A stretch of DNA of 14,871 nt from an uncultured Clostridium sp. Lineage in GTDB: Bacteria > Bacillota > Clostridia > Clostridiales > Clostridiaceae. This document shows positions 1 through 8,316 of this stretch, piece by piece. The position numbers and the translations under genes are program-made. Every line of letters begins with the position of its first letter. Positions within the stretch are counted from its first letter, which is position 1. The DNA lies in the NCBI GenBank assembly GCA_934746015.1, contig CAKVEW010000056.1, forward strand, positions 1 through 14,871, read 5' to 3'. The notes beneath the pieces were generated by a model, which worked only from the letters and a program-made list of their open reading frames with translations, made no database searches and was not told the DNA's origin.

Positions 1-63
1 AACGTGACCGATTGTTCCAATGTTTACGTGTGGTTTACTTCTTTCGAATTTTTGCTTTGCCAT
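1..63 (-). CDS. tuf: Elongation factor Tu, N-terminal fragment (cut by window edge)
   Basis: Only the first 21 codons are present. They read [21 protein letters not shown], the near-invariant start of bacterial EF-Tu; the G1 (P-loop) motif would follow just outside the window. EF-Tu is the cytoplasmic GTPase that delivers aminoacyl-tRNA to the ribosome. The ATG is preceded by AGGAGGA at a 7-nt spacing, so the start is secure. It lies downstream of sigH and tRNA-Thr in the same orientation. Clostridia often carry two nearly identical tuf copies, which would explain an assembly break here (inference). Confidence 0.95.
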   Translation of the reverse strand, partial: MAKQKFERSKPHVNIGTIGHV

Positions 64-124
64 TGTAAAATCCTCCTCTAATCTTTGTAATAAACTTTGC
101 CTAGCGTTTTCTAGCTTATTGGTT

Positions 125-152
125 AATATATTGAGCCCACTACAAAGATCAA
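125..152 (-). promoter_or_regulatory. Possible sigma-A promoter for tuf
   Basis: On the minus strand a -35-like TTGATC (147-152) lies 16 nt before a -10-like TATATT (125-130), between the 3' end of tRNA-Thr and the tuf start. The match is moderate in very A+T-rich DNA. tuf could instead be expressed by read-through from the tRNA-Thr promoter, since no terminator is visible between them. Confidence 0.4.
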
Positions 153-198
153 AGCAAATTAATTACAATAATCACAATTAGTAAGCGCTCAACTATAT

Positions 199-274
199 TG
201 GAGCTCACGATCGGGATTGAACCGACGACCTCCGCCTTACCAAGGCGACACTCTACCTACTGAGCTACGTGAGC
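199..274 (-). tRNA. tRNA-Thr (anticodon GGU)
   Basis: The minus strand folds as a standard 76-nt cloverleaf. The 7-bp acceptor stem is GCTCACG/CGTGAGC, and the D arm contains GTAGCTCAGTAGGTAGAG. The anticodon stem TCGCC/GGCGG closes the loop TTGGTAA, giving anticodon GGT (reads ACC/ACU, threonine). The T arm contains GGTTCAATCCC. The discriminator is U73 and the 3' CCA is encoded. It sits between sigH and tuf and has its own promoter upstream. Confidence 0.97.
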
Positions 275-292
275 ATTTCCCTCTTAATTTTG

Positions 293-312
293 GGTATATA
301 TTTTAATATACC
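293..312 (-). other. A+T-rich hairpin in the tRNA-Thr 5' leader
   Basis: GGTATAT and ATATACC form a 7-bp stem around a 6-nt loop, between the promoter and the mature 5' end of tRNA-Thr. There is no U-tract, so it is not a terminator. It could be a processing or stability element of the precursor, or chance in A+T-rich DNA. Confidence 0.3.
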
Positions 313-320
313 AATTATAA

Positions 321-349
321 AGTTTACTATTATTCAAAAAATTTGTCAA
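321..349 (-). promoter_or_regulatory. Sigma-A promoter for tRNA-Thr (and possibly tuf)
   Basis: A perfect -35 TTGACA (344-349) is followed after exactly 17 nt by TAAACT (321-326). It starts just after the sigH stop codon and points at tRNA-Thr. A TATAAT one half-turn further on is too distant from this -35 to be its partner. Confidence 0.7.
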
Positions 350-364
350 TAAAAATTTAGCGAC

Positions 365-1009
365 TTATTTTTCATAATAAAGACATTTTTCTAATTTTCT
401 CTTAACTCTCTGAAGTGCATTATCTATAGACTTAGCCTGCCTATCTAAATCACAAGCTATTTCTTGATAAGATTTCCCATCTAAATAAGATTGTAGAACC
501 TCCATCTCAAGATCAGAAAGTACCTTTGCCATTTCTCCCTCAATATGTTTTATTTGTTCTTTTCCTATAATAAGTTCTTCAGGATCAGTAATTTTTAATT
601 CTGATAAAACGTCAATTAATGTTCTATCAGAGTCTTCTTCATATATCGGTTTATTTAAAGATATATATGTGTTGAGAGGAATATGCTTTTGTCTCGTGGC
701 AGTCTTTATAGCAGTTATTATTTGCCTGGTAACACAAATCTCTGCGAAAGCTTTAAAACTAGTTAATTTATCAGCCTTAAAATCTCTTATAGCTTTATAC
801 AATCCTATCATACCCTCTTGATAAATATCTTCTTTGTCAGCTCCAATAAGAAAATATGATTTTGCCTTAGCTTTCACAAAATTCTCATACTTAGAAATCA
901 AATATTCTTGAGCTCGACAGTCACCTTTCTTAGCCTCATTAACTACTTCTTCATCTAGTTTATTCTCAAATTCAACAAATAAACTTTCTTCCCTTCTAGC
1001 GCTCTCCAC
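365..1009 (-). CDS. sigH: RNA polymerase sigma-H factor
   Basis: This 214-aa sigma-70 family protein has a size and position matching Firmicute SigH (Spo0H), the stationary-phase sigma factor needed for entry into sporulation. Region 2 spans roughly residues 35-115: a core-binding helix with DIYQEGMIGLYKAIRDF (promoter recognition side), then the -10-recognition helix SFKAFAEICVTRQIITAIKT. Region 4, from about 163, holds the helix-turn-helix YQEIACDLDRQAKSIDNALQ. The start is GTG, supported by AAGGGGTGA about 7 nt upstream; no better ATG is nearby. It is the last protein gene of the proS-to-sigH run, 69 nt after yacP. No terminator is seen between it and tRNA-Thr. Identification as SigH rather than another group-3 sigma rests on size plus the yacP-sigH-tuf order. 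Confidence 0.95.
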   Translation of the reverse strand: MESARREESLFVEFENKLDEEVVNEAKKGDCRAQEYLISKYENFVKAKAKSYFLIGADKEDIYQEGMIGLYKAIRDFKADKLTSFKAFAEICVTRQIITAIKTATRQKHIPLNTYISLNKPIYEEDSDRTLIDVLSELKITDPEELIIGKEQIKHIEGEMAKVLSDLEMEVLQSYLDGKSYQEIACDLDRQAKSIDNALQRVKRKLEKCLYYEK

Positions 1010-1040
1010 TATATATCACCCCTTTAATGCCTATATAATA

Positions 1041-1085
1041 TAAATTCCCATATTATAAATTCTCATATTACAAATTTACTATTTA
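1041..1085. repeat. 15-bp tandem repeat upstream of sigH
   Basis: On the plus strand TAAATTCCCATATTA (1041-1055) is followed directly by TAAATTCTCATATTA (1056-1070), identical at 14 of 15 positions. A decayed third copy, CAAATTTACTATTTA, runs into the 3' end of yacP. The repeat fills the yacP-sigH gap just before the sigH ribosome-binding site. Its role is unknown. Confidence 0.55.
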
Positions 1086-1594
1086 CTTCGTCTAATAGCT
1101 TCTAATTTTTCTAGTATATCATCATTTACATTATCTAATAAATTATTTTTATTTGATAAATTAGTATTTTTTAATGTTTTTCTTTTAATTCTATTCTCTG
1201 TATCAAGAACTTCATTATAAAATTCAATGGAAGACATTCTTACAGCTCCTCTTTGAAAAATAGTTTGTTGCTCAAGCCAATCTGAGGTAACAACATAAAC
1301 TTCAAACCTTCTACCCAGATTATGAACTTCTCTTTCTATATAGGAGTCAGCAGTTTCACCATCCTTAGTAAAAACTATACTTATGTTACTATTTATATCT
1401 TCCTTCTTTTCAATGCTTCTATTTACCTTATGGGCATCAAAAACTATTATAATTTTACACCCTTCATAAACTGAATAGTTATGTAAACTCTCTATCAAAG
1501 TTTGTCTGGCTCCATCAAAGCTATAATCTTTTTGTATCTTTAAATTTGGCCAGCTATTTATAACATTATACCCATCAATAAACATTATCTTCAC
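1079..1594 (-). CDS. yacP: NYN-domain endoribonuclease, YacP/Rae1 family
   Basis: The 171-aa product spans a whole YacP protein. Its Bacillus subtilis relative (Rae1) is a ribosome-dependent endonuclease that cuts mRNA in the ribosomal A site (family knowledge). NYN/PIN-like acidic residues are visible: IDGYNVINSW near the N-terminus (D7, N10), VFDAH around residue 52, KDGETADSYIERE around 80, and VVTSDWLEQQ around 101. The start is GTG at 1592-1594, placed about 6 nt after AGAGG. The ATG three codons downstream is too far from that site, and the ATG overlapping the GTG is out of frame and stops at once. It lies 21 nt after rlmB, as in other Firmicutes, and is probably co-transcribed with it. 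The C-terminal ~35 residues are Asn/Lys-rich and less conserved. Confidence 0.9.
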   Translation of the reverse strand: MKIMFIDGYNVINSWPNLKIQKDYSFDGARQTLIESLHNYSVYEGCKIIIVFDAHKVNRSIEKKEDINSNISIVFTKDGETADSYIEREVHNLGRRFEVYVVTSDWLEQQTIFQRGAVRMSSIEFYNEVLDTENRIKRKTLKNTNLSNKNNLLDNVNDDILEKLEAIRRSK

Positions 1595-1615
1595 ATGGTA
1601 CCTCTTTAGGCTATG

Positions 1616-2503
1616 CTATTTTGCTAGCCTTCCCTTTAATATTTCATACATCATTATACCACCTGCAACTGAAGCATTTAAAGAATTTATTTTCCCTACC
1701 ATTGGTATTTTAACTAATTTATCACACTTTTTCAAAGTAAGCTTAGATATTCCTCTTCCTTCGCTACCTATAACCATTGCACATGGTCCATTAAAGTTAA
1801 CTTCATAGCTATACTCATCTCCGGCTATATCCGCCCCATATATCCATAGACCAGCTTTCTTCAATTCATCTATAGCTGCATTTATATTTGTTACTTTTGC
1901 TATTCTCATGTGTTCTATAGCTCCTACAGAACATTTATATACAGTAGATGTAATTCCAACATTTCTTCTCTTAGGTATAATAATTCCATGAGCACCACAT
2001 AATTCAGCTGTTCTTATTATAGAACCTAAATTGTGAGGATCTTCAATTTCATCTAATATAACTACAAATGGATCTTGACCTCTTTTCTTAGCTAAATTAA
2101 GAATATCAGCTATTTCACAATATTTATATGGTGTTACCTGAGCTATTACTCCTTGATGATTAGTACCTCCACTCATTAAATCAAGTCTCTTTCTATCAAC
2201 TTCTTTTAATACTAATCCCTTATCTCTAGCTATATTAATTATAGCTTTTATAGACCCCTCCATATGTGTATTGGAAATATATACTGCTTCTATGGTTCTA
2301 TCACTTTTTAACACTTCCATAACAGCATTTCTACCAATAATTAAATCTTCTCTAATTTCAACTTCATTTATTTCATTATCTCTATTATCTACAACTTTTT
2401 TATTATTCTTAGAAAATTGTTTTTTAGGGGCTTTTTGATTATTTTCTATCATTTCTCTTTCTATTCTAGCTCTCATTCTAGCATCTCTTGTTCCTTTAGT
2501 CAT
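1616..2503 (-). CDS. rlmB: 23S rRNA (guanosine-2'-O-)-methyltransferase, SpoU/TrmH family
   Basis: The protein is 295 aa in the TrmH/SpoU knot-fold family and uses S-adenosylmethionine; RlmB-type members modify a conserved guanosine of 23S rRNA. A basic, disordered N-terminal tail (~1-50) precedes an L7Ae-like RNA-binding domain opening with EDLIIGRNAVMEVLKS. The SPOUT catalytic domain shows the three hallmark motifs: DEIEDPHNLGSIIRTAE (motif 1, Asn and Arg), MVIGSEGRGIS (motif 2), and IPMVGKINSLNASVAGGI (motif 3). I place the start at ATG 2501-2503, 8 nt after AAGGAG. A GTG three codons upstream overlaps that ribosome-binding site and is unlikely. It lies between mrnC and yacP. Exact substrate position is inferred from family; close paralogues methylate other rRNA or tRNA sites. 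Confidence 0.92.
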   Translation of the reverse strand: MTKGTRDARMRARIEREMIENNQKAPKKQFSKNNKKVVDNRDNEINEVEIREDLIIGRNAVMEVLKSDRTIEAVYISNTHMEGSIKAIINIARDKGLVLKEVDRKRLDLMSGGTNHQGVIAQVTPYKYCEIADILNLAKKRGQDPFVVILDEIEDPHNLGSIIRTAELCGAHGIIIPKRRNVGITSTVYKCSVGAIEHMRIAKVTNINAAIDELKKAGLWIYGADIAGDEYSYEVNFNGPCAMVIGSEGRGISKLTLKKCDKLVKIPMVGKINSLNASVAGGIMMYEILKGRLAK

Positions 2504-2551
2504 AATAATCACTCCTTATTTATATTATATACTTTTCTTACGTTATGTTAA

Positions 2552-2959
2552 CTATATTTCAGTAGACTTTTCCAATATATTAAATAGTCTCTCCTTATTT
2601 CCTGTCAAATATAGAAAACCTAATAAAGCTTCAAATCCTGTTGCATTTCTATAATCTATCACACTTGCATTCTTTGGGACAGTTGCAGATTTTGCGTTTC
2701 TACCTCTTTTATAAATATACATTTCATCTTCTGTTAAGTCATTTTCTATATTATGCATTATCGTAGACTGACTCTTTGCCTTTACATATCCAATAGCTTT
2801 TACATGCATCTTATGGGCAGAAAGTTCAGTATTACCTGAAATTATAAAATTCCTTATATATATTTCAAATACGCCATCCCCTATAAATGCCAATTGCAAA
2901 GGATTTAATTGCCTAGCTTCTTCCTTACTAAATTCTCTAATTCTTAAATCCTCTAACAT
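2552..2959 (-). CDS. mrnC: Mini-ribonuclease III (23S rRNA maturation)
   Basis: This 135-aa protein has an RNase III catalytic domain without the double-stranded-RNA-binding domain, as expected of Mini-III, which trims the 23S rRNA precursor stem in Firmicutes. The signature LAFIGDGVFEIYIRNFI carries the metal-binding Asp28. The second acidic site is in NATGFEALLGFLYLTG (Glu110). ATG start with AGGAGAG just upstream. It lies between cysS and rlmB, the same neighbours as in Bacillus subtilis. A hairpin in the 51-nt gap after cysS may reduce or process transcripts entering this gene. Confidence 0.95.
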   Translation of the reverse strand: MLEDLRIREFSKEEARQLNPLQLAFIGDGVFEIYIRNFIISGNTELSAHKMHVKAIGYVKAKSQSTIMHNIENDLTEDEMYIYKRGRNAKSATVPKNASVIDYRNATGFEALLGFLYLTGNKERLFNILEKSTEI

Positions 2960-2973
2960 ACTTTCTCTCCTTT

Positions 2974-2997
2974 AAATAAAGGCTGCAAAATGCAGCC
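2974..2997 (-). terminator. Weak intrinsic terminator or processing hairpin between cysS and mrnC
   Basis: On the minus strand GGCTGCA and TGCAGCC form a perfect 7-bp G+C-rich stem with a 3-nt loop. It is followed by TTTATTT, an interrupted U-tract, and then the mrnC ribosome-binding site. It is out of character for the A+T-rich surroundings. It could be a partial terminator lowering downstream expression, or an RNA processing or stabilising stem. Confidence 0.55.
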
Positions 2998-3010
2998 TAT
3001 ATATTAATTT

Positions 3011-4411
3011 TTAATTTATTTTTTTCCATCTAACACCTTGAGGTGTATCTTCTAAAATTATATTTCTTGCTTTTAAATCATCTCTTATTTTATCCGCTAG
3101 TGCAAAATCTCTATTTTTTCTTGCCTGTTGTCTTTCTTCAATTAACTTTTCTACTTCATCTTCTAAACTTACCTTAGTAGATTTCTGAAGAATCCCTAAT
3201 GGATTTCCAAGTTCTCTAATTAACTCTAATGTTTTTTCGCAAAGCTCCTTAGAAGACTCAATAGATACATTAGTATTTATATCCTTAATTAAATCAAATA
3301 TAGCTGTAATAGCATCAGCTGTATTAAAATCATCATCCATCTTATCTATATATCTTTGTCTATATACATCTAAAGACTTCAAGTAATCTTCTTCCTTACT
3401 GTCCATCTTCTCATTCTTAACTTCATTAATTAAATTTTCAAGATTTGCTACAGAATTATATAATCTCTCTACTGAAGCTTTTGCTGATTCTAATAAATCA
3501 TCACTAAAATTCAATTGTACTCTATAATGAGCAGATAACATTAAAAATCTAATTACATCTGAATCATATTTTTCAAGAGCATCCCTTGCAGTTAAAAAAT
3601 TATTTAAAGACTTAGACATTTTTTCATTATTAACATTTAAATATGCTGAATGCATCCAGTATTTAGCGAAAGTCTTTCCTGTTAATGCTTCACTTTGAGC
3701 TATTTCATTTTCATGATGTGGAAAGGCTAAATCCATACCACCTGCATGAATGTCTATTGTTTCTCCAAGCAATTTCTTTGCCATACATGAACATTCTATA
3801 TGCCATCCTGGTCTTCCTAAGCCCCAAGGACTTATCCAAGCTGGTTCTCCAGGCTTTTGAGCCTTCCATAAAGCAAAATCCATAGGATCTTCTTTTCTTT
3901 CATCTACATTTATTCTAGCTCCAGATTGAAGGTCTTCTAAGCTTTGTTTTATAAGCTTTCCATATCCATTAAATTGCTTAGTTCTAAAATAAACATCTCC
4001 ATCAACTTCGTAGGCATAACCTTTTTCTATAAGTCCTTCTATAAAATCTATAATATCTTTTATATATTCAGTAGCCCTTGGATTAACTGATGCTCTTTTT
4101 ATATTAAGTCCATCAGCATCTTTATAATATTCATCTATATATTTATCACCAATACAAGCAACTGTTGTTCCTTCTTCATTAGCTTTCCTAATCATTTTAT
4201 CATCTATATCAGTAAAATTCTGAACAAATTTGACTTTATATCCTCTATATTCTAGATATCTTCTAATTGTATCGAAAACTATAAAAGTTCTACCGTTTCC
4301 TATATGAAAATAATTATAAACAGTAGGTCCACAAACATACATCTTAACTTCTCCTGGAGTAATCGGTACAAATTCCTCCTTTTTCCTCGTCAAGCTATTA
4401 TAAATTTTCAT
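3011..4411 (-). CDS. cysS: Cysteinyl-tRNA synthetase
   Basis: This 466-aa class I aminoacyl-tRNA synthetase is full length; it charges tRNA-Cys in the cytoplasm. The HIGH-type motif is FHIGN (H36) in [16 protein letters not shown]. The KMSKS loop is at about 264-268. The zinc ligands that select cysteine over serine are all visible: C27, C207 (in HIECSCMA), H232 and E236 (in PHHENE). A helical anticodon-binding region and the C-terminal segment with [15 protein letters not shown] complete the protein. The start is an ATG preceded by AGGAGG, and this site overlaps the proS stop codon. With only 11 nt between the two genes, translation is probably coupled. It has no T-box of its own, although cysS often has one in other Firmicutes; here it lies behind the proline T-box. 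Confidence 0.98.
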   Translation of the reverse strand: MKIYNSLTRKKEEFVPITPGEVKMYVCGPTVYNYFHIGNGRTFIVFDTIRRYLEYRGYKVKFVQNFTDIDDKMIRKANEEGTTVACIGDKYIDEYYKDADGLNIKRASVNPRATEYIKDIIDFIEGLIEKGYAYEVDGDVYFRTKQFNGYGKLIKQSLEDLQSGARINVDERKEDPMDFALWKAQKPGEPAWISPWGLGRPGWHIECSCMAKKLLGETIDIHAGGMDLAFPHHENEIAQSEALTGKTFAKYWMHSAYLNVNNEKMSKSLNNFLTARDALEKYDSDVIRFLMLSAHYRVQLNFSDDLLESAKASVERLYNSVANLENLINEVKNEKMDSKEEDYLKSLDVYRQRYIDKMDDDFNTADAITAIFDLIKDINTNVSIESSKELCEKTLELIRELGNPLGILQKSTKVSLEDEVEKLIEERQQARKNRDFALADKIRDDLKARNIILEDTPQGVRWKKIN

Positions 4412-4422
4412 TTAATTACCTC

Positions 4423-6135
4423 CTATCTAACAGATAATTTATTGTTTTTGAATTCTTCTTTTACCCTATCTATTACATCTGCTATTTTTATATTTTCCAT
4501 ATCAGCTGTTCTAAGTTTAAATTCAACTTCACCCTCTGAAATCTTCTTCCCAACAGTAACTCTCATTGGTATTCCCATAAGATCTGAATCCTTAAACTTA
4601 ACTCCAGCTCTTTCATTCCTATCGTCTAAAACTACATCTACACCCACTTCTTTTAGTTCTTCGTAGATCTTATTTGCAATCTTCATTTGCTCTTCGTCTT
4701 TAATATTTACTGGTATTACATTAACATGATAAGGTGCTACAGCCAATGGCCAAATTATCCCATTATCATCATTATGTTGTTCTATTATAGATGCCATAGT
4801 TCTAGTAACACCTATTCCATAACATCCCATTATAAATGGTTTTTCCTTACCATTCTCATCTATAAATGTAGCATTCATGGCTTCTGAATACTTAGTTCCT
4901 AGCTTAAATATATGACCTACTTCTGTTCCTCTTGATATAGTTACTTTTCCACCACAAACTTGGCAATTTTCACCTTCAGTTATATTTCTATAATCACCAA
5001 CTATACCTTCAAAGTCTCTACCATAATTCACATTTTCAATATGATATCCTGTTTCGTTTGCTCCAACTATAAAATTATACATATTAGCAACTTCTTCATC
5101 AACCAATAAAGTATCTACCTTTATATTTATAGGACCAGCAAAACCAACTTGTGCATTAGTTGATTTAAATACTTCTTCTGGTGTAGCCATATTTAAATTC
5201 ACTACCCCACCTAAAGCATTAGTTACTTTAACTTCATTTACTTCTCTATCTCCTCTAACCATAACTGCAATGATTTTATCATCTGCATTAAAAATTAGAG
5301 TTTTAGCAAATTTCTTTTCTGTTGTATTGAAGAATTTAACTAAATCTTCTATTGTTCTCACATTTGGTGTCTCTGTCTTAACTAGTTCTTTTAATTCCTC
5401 TACTTCTGCTTTATCTACAGTTGAAGGTGCCTTCTCTATATTAGCTGCATAATCACAAACTGTACAGAAAACTACATCATCTTCTCCTACTTCTGATTTA
5501 ACCATAAATTCTGCAGAATTTGAACCACCAATTGCTCCTGAATCAGCTTCAACTGGTTTAGCATCTATTTCACATCTACTAAATATTTTAATATATGCTT
5601 CTCTCATTTTATTATAGGAAATATCTAACCCTTCTTGATCCTTATCAAAGCTATAAGCATCCTTCATTATGAATTCCCTAGATCTCATAACTCCAAATCT
5701 TGGTCTTCTCTCATCTCTATATTTAGTTTGAATTTGATAAAGATTTACTGGTAACTGCTTATAAGATTTAATCTCGTTTCTAGCTATATCAGTAAATACC
5801 TCTTCATGAGTTGGTCCTAAGCAGAAATCTCTATTATTTCTATCCTTAAGTCTAAACATTTCCTCCCCATAAACATCCCATCTTCCTGATTCTTGCCAAA
5901 GTTCTGCTGGCAATACTGCTGATGCTAGAAATTCTTGAGCTCCTGCCTCATTCATTTCATCTCTTATTATGTCTTCTACCTTCTTTAGAACCTTTAAGCC
6001 TAATGGCATATAGTTATATATTCCTGATGCCATTTTTCTTATCATGCCAGCTCTTAACATTAATTTATGGCTATTAATTTCAGCTTCAGCTGGAACCTCC
6101 CTTAATGTTGATATTAACATATTAGACATTTTCAT
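4423..6135 (-). CDS. proS: Prolyl-tRNA synthetase, bacterial type with editing domain
   Basis: This 570-aa class II synthetase charges tRNA-Pro. Motif 1 lies in the N-terminal [20 protein letters not shown] region. Motif 2 is [19 protein letters not shown] with the active-site Arg residues. Motif 3 is GCYGIGVTR. Between motifs 2 and 3, about residues 225-400, is the inserted YbaK-like editing domain (INS), which hydrolyses Ala-tRNA-Pro and marks the bacterial rather than the archaeal/eukaryotic ProS type. The anticodon-binding domain follows ([12 protein letters not shown] onward). ATG start with GGAGGAAC upstream. It is the first gene after a proline T-box leader and heads the run into cysS. 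Length is normal for the family (~565-575). Confidence 0.98.
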   Translation of the reverse strand: MKMSNMLISTLREVPAEAEINSHKLMLRAGMIRKMASGIYNYMPLGLKVLKKVEDIIRDEMNEAGAQEFLASAVLPAELWQESGRWDVYGEEMFRLKDRNNRDFCLGPTHEEVFTDIARNEIKSYKQLPVNLYQIQTKYRDERRPRFGVMRSREFIMKDAYSFDKDQEGLDISYNKMREAYIKIFSRCEIDAKPVEADSGAIGGSNSAEFMVKSEVGEDDVVFCTVCDYAANIEKAPSTVDKAEVEELKELVKTETPNVRTIEDLVKFFNTTEKKFAKTLIFNADDKIIAVMVRGDREVNEVKVTNALGGVVNLNMATPEEVFKSTNAQVGFAGPINIKVDTLLVDEEVANMYNFIVGANETGYHIENVNYGRDFEGIVGDYRNITEGENCQVCGGKVTISRGTEVGHIFKLGTKYSEAMNATFIDENGKEKPFIMGCYGIGVTRTMASIIEQHNDDNGIIWPLAVAPYHVNVIPVNIKDEEQMKIANKIYEELKEVGVDVVLDDRNERAGVKFKDSDLMGIPMRVTVGKKISEGEVEFKLRTADMENIKIADVIDRVKEEFKNNKLSVR

Positions 6136-6236
6136 TATTTGTTCCTCCTGTTATTCTTATAATTGTATTCAAAAACTAATATTACACTGATAAATATAAA
6201 AATAATTTTTATAAATAGTTTTGTAAATTTATAAAT

Positions 6237-6269
6237 AAAAAAAGCTCACCCTAATTAATTAGGGCGAAC
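6237..6269 (-). terminator. T-box regulated terminator before proS
   Basis: On the minus strand GTTCGCCCT and AGGGTGAGC form a 9-bp stem (two G-U pairs) around AATTAATT, followed by seven U residues. It sits directly downstream of the T-box sequence, as expected for the alternative to the antiterminator. When uncharged tRNA-Pro binds the leader, this stem should be disrupted and proS transcribed. Confidence 0.92.
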
Positions 6270-6454
6270 TTATGTCGCGGTACCACCTAAATTTATGCTC
6301 TAATAATTTTAACGATATTAAACCGATAGTTTTTACCTATACTCCAAAGCTGGTTCAAATCCTATTGAAAATCTTACAGCCCATGAATTTTCTCTCTGAA
6401 AAAGCGGATTCTACTATTCTTCTTCAATGTTTTAAAACCTATTTAATTATAGCT
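6237..6454 (-). promoter_or_regulatory. T-box leader responding to uncharged tRNA-Pro (specifier CCA)
   Basis: This is a class I T-box riboswitch. The T-box sequence AGGTGGTACCGCGA is at 6275-6288 and holds the TGGT bulge that pairs with the tRNA NCCA end; the variable T suits the usual discriminator A of tRNA-Pro. In Stem I, AGTAGAA on the 5' side and TTTGAACCAG on the 3' side form the loop-E/specifier bulge. The codon after GAA is CCA (6351-6353), a proline codon matching proS downstream. A CAGAGAG segment and GGGCTGTAAG match the conserved middle and apical parts of Stem I. Start is estimated from the -10 box. A further ~100-nt untranslated leader follows the terminator before proS. Confidence 0.93.
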
Positions 6455-6460
6455 TAATTA

Positions 6461-6489
6461 ATTATATATTCTTGTAAAAATTATGTCAA
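6461..6489 (-). promoter_or_regulatory. Consensus sigma-A promoter for the T-box/proS operon
   Basis: TTGACA (6484-6489) and TATAAT (6461-6466) match both consensus hexamers exactly, with an exact 17-nt spacer. The -35 lies 17 nt downstream of the ispD stop. No terminator is visible after ispD, so ispD transcripts would also run into the T-box leader. Confidence 0.92.
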
Positions 6490-6506
6490 TATACTTACTT
6501 CCAAGA

Positions 6507-7175
6507 TTATATAAGCTTTTCTGCTAATATTAAATCTTCTGGAGTTGTCACCTTAATATTAGTATAGTCACCTTCATAGAGATAAACCTTATTTCCATAT
6601 GCTTCAACTACCATAGTATCATCAGTAACTTTTATCTTTTCCGCTTTAATTCTTTTGTGACAATCCTTAATTATATTAAGTTTAAATACTTGTGGAGTTT
6701 GAATAGCTACCAAAGTATTTCTATCTGGAGTAGAAATAGAAAAGTTACTATCATCCTTTATTTTTATTGTATCCTTCGGCATAACTCCAGGTGCTGATGC
6801 ACCATAAAGCCTAGCATATTTTATCCCCTCATCTATTATTCTTTGTGAAACAAATGGTCTTGCTCCATCATGAATCAATACTATTTCATCATCAACAAGT
6901 TTATCTAGTGCATTAATAACGGAATCTTGTCTTTCTTTTCCACCCTCAACTATTAAGTCTACTTTTAAAGAATACTTATCTAGTACTTTTTCTTTGCAAT
7001 AATCTATTTCATCTTTTGGTAATACTAAAATAATTTTATTAATATCTTTAGAATCAGAAAACTTTTTTATTGTATAATATAAAATTGGTTTCCCCTTAAG
7101 TTCTATATATTGTTTGCTGATGTTAGCACCCATCCTCTTACCTTTTCCGCCAGCTAAAATTATAGCACTAATCAT
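6507..7175 (-). CDS. ispD: 2-C-methyl-D-erythritol 4-phosphate cytidylyltransferase
   Basis: This 222-aa nucleotidyltransferase joins CTP and methylerythritol phosphate in the MEP pathway of isoprenoid synthesis. The N-terminal IILAGGKGKRMG is the glycine-rich CTP loop (residues 6-16). Lys21 in NISKQY, GGKERQDSV around 78-86, HDGARPF (102-108) and TPQVF are the other conserved sites. ATG start with an AGGTG-type ribosome-binding site. It is 12 nt downstream of the PIN/TRAM gene, so the two form an operon. The usual Bacillus partner ispF is not adjacent here; proS with its own promoter follows instead. Confidence 0.95.
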   Translation of the reverse strand: MISAIILAGGKGKRMGANISKQYIELKGKPILYYTIKKFSDSKDINKIILVLPKDEIDYCKEKVLDKYSLKVDLIVEGGKERQDSVINALDKLVDDEIVLIHDGARPFVSQRIIDEGIKYARLYGASAPGVMPKDTIKIKDDSNFSISTPDRNTLVAIQTPQVFKLNIIKDCHKRIKAEKIKVTDDTMVVEAYGNKVYLYEGDYTNIKVTTPEDLILAEKLI

Positions 7176-7187
7176 TTAAACACCTAC

Positions 7188-8282
7188 TTATTCATCTTTT
7201 GGTTTAGCAAATATCATTCTTCCAGCGGCAGTTTGTAATACAGATGTAACTATAACTGCAATTTGATCACCCATATACTTTCTTCCACCTTCTACAACTA
7301 TCATTGTTCCATCATCTAAATAACCAATTCCTTGAGTTGCTTCTTTACCATCTTTAACTACTACTACTTTCATCTCTTCTCCTGGAAGAACTATTGGTTT
7401 AATTGCATTAGCAAGTTCATTGATGTTAAGCACTGGCACTCCTTGGAATTCAGCAACTTTATTCAAATTAAAATCATTAGTTATAACTTTTCCCTTTAAT
7501 ACTTGAGCAAGCTTTAATAATTTACTATCTACTTCTTGAATCTCTGGAAAATCACCTTCCCAAATTTGAGTTTCGATGTCTAATTCCTTTTGGATTTTAT
7601 TTAATATATCAAGCCCTCTTCTACCTCTATTTCTTTTTAACGAATCTGCTGAATCTGATATATGTCTTAATTCATCTAAAACAAAGTTAGGTATAACTAA
7701 TGGTCCCTCTATGAAACCAGTTTGACATATATCGAAAATCCTTCCATCTATTATTACTGATGTATCTAACACCTTAGGATTATTCTTAACAGTTACTTTA
7801 GACTTCTTATCCTTAATACTATTCTTTTTTAAATTTGCAAGAACATTTGATATATCATCCCTTTTTTCTATAAAAATACTAGCAAATATTATAGCAAATA
7901 TTAAGTTTACTAGCACAAATAGTATGGGCCCTAATCCAAATAAGTCTATCCTATTTAAGGGTAGTCCTATTAGGGATGTTATTATTAAAGATATCAATGC
8001 TCCAAATATTCCATATATAATTTCCGTTGCTGTAAATCTTTGAATATTTTTTTCTATATATTCAATAGCCTTAACAACAGAGTCATAAATACTTGGAGAA
8101 ATAAAATAAAGAATAATTCCAATTAATAAAGTTAAAAGAATACGAAAAGATATAATTCCGATATTTTCTGATAAAAAAGATAGGTCACTTATAAGCTTTA
8201 TGTTTATTAAGACTCCACTTAAAATATATCCACTTATTAAACCTATGATGGTAAATATAACCCTTATAATCTTTTTTAACAT
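7188..8282 (-). CDS. yacL: PIN/TRAM-domain membrane protein (YacL family)
   Basis: The 364-aa protein matches Firmicute YacL in size and plan. About four hydrophobic segments fall within residues 5-30, 42-62, 88-108 and 117-137, so it should be anchored in the membrane. A PIN nuclease-like domain begins at about 170 with [15 protein letters not shown]. Its likely acidic metal site is D173, E204 and D270, with [13 protein letters not shown] near the last. A C-terminal TRAM RNA-binding domain (~295-357) contains [32 protein letters not shown] sequence. No specific substrate is established to my knowledge. ATG start with GGAGGTGA upstream. It heads a two-gene unit with ispD and has its own promoter, because a plus-strand gene separates it from disA. 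Confidence 0.93.
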   Translation of the reverse strand: MLKKIIRVIFTIIGLISGYILSGVLINIKLISDLSFLSENIGIISFRILLTLLIGIILYFISPSIYDSVVKAIEYIEKNIQRFTATEIIYGIFGALISLIITSLIGLPLNRIDLFGLGPILFVLVNLIFAIIFASIFIEKRDDISNVLANLKKNSIKDKKSKVTVKNNPKVLDTSVIIDGRIFDICQTGFIEGPLVIPNFVLDELRHISDSADSLKRNRGRRGLDILNKIQKELDIETQIWEGDFPEIQEVDSKLLKLAQVLKGKVITNDFNLNKVAEFQGVPVLNINELANAIKPIVLPGEEMKVVVVKDGKEATQGIGYLDDGTMIVVEGGRKYMGDQIAVIVTSVLQTAAGRMIFAKPKDE

Positions 8283-8316
8283 TTCTTCACCTCCTATATT
8301 TTATTATTTTTTATTA

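Noticed and set aside
3685..3885. Plus-strand open frame inside cysS
   Set aside because: It is antisense to a full-length, well-conserved cysS, has no ribosome-binding site and shows no recognisable protein features.
4304..4887. Plus-strand open frames across the cysS-proS junction and within proS
   Set aside because: They are complementary shadows of conserved coding sequence, hydrophobic only because A+T-rich codons read in reverse.
6272..6457. Plus-strand open frame over the proS leader
   Set aside because: The region is fully explained as a T-box on the opposite strand, and the frame has no translation signal.
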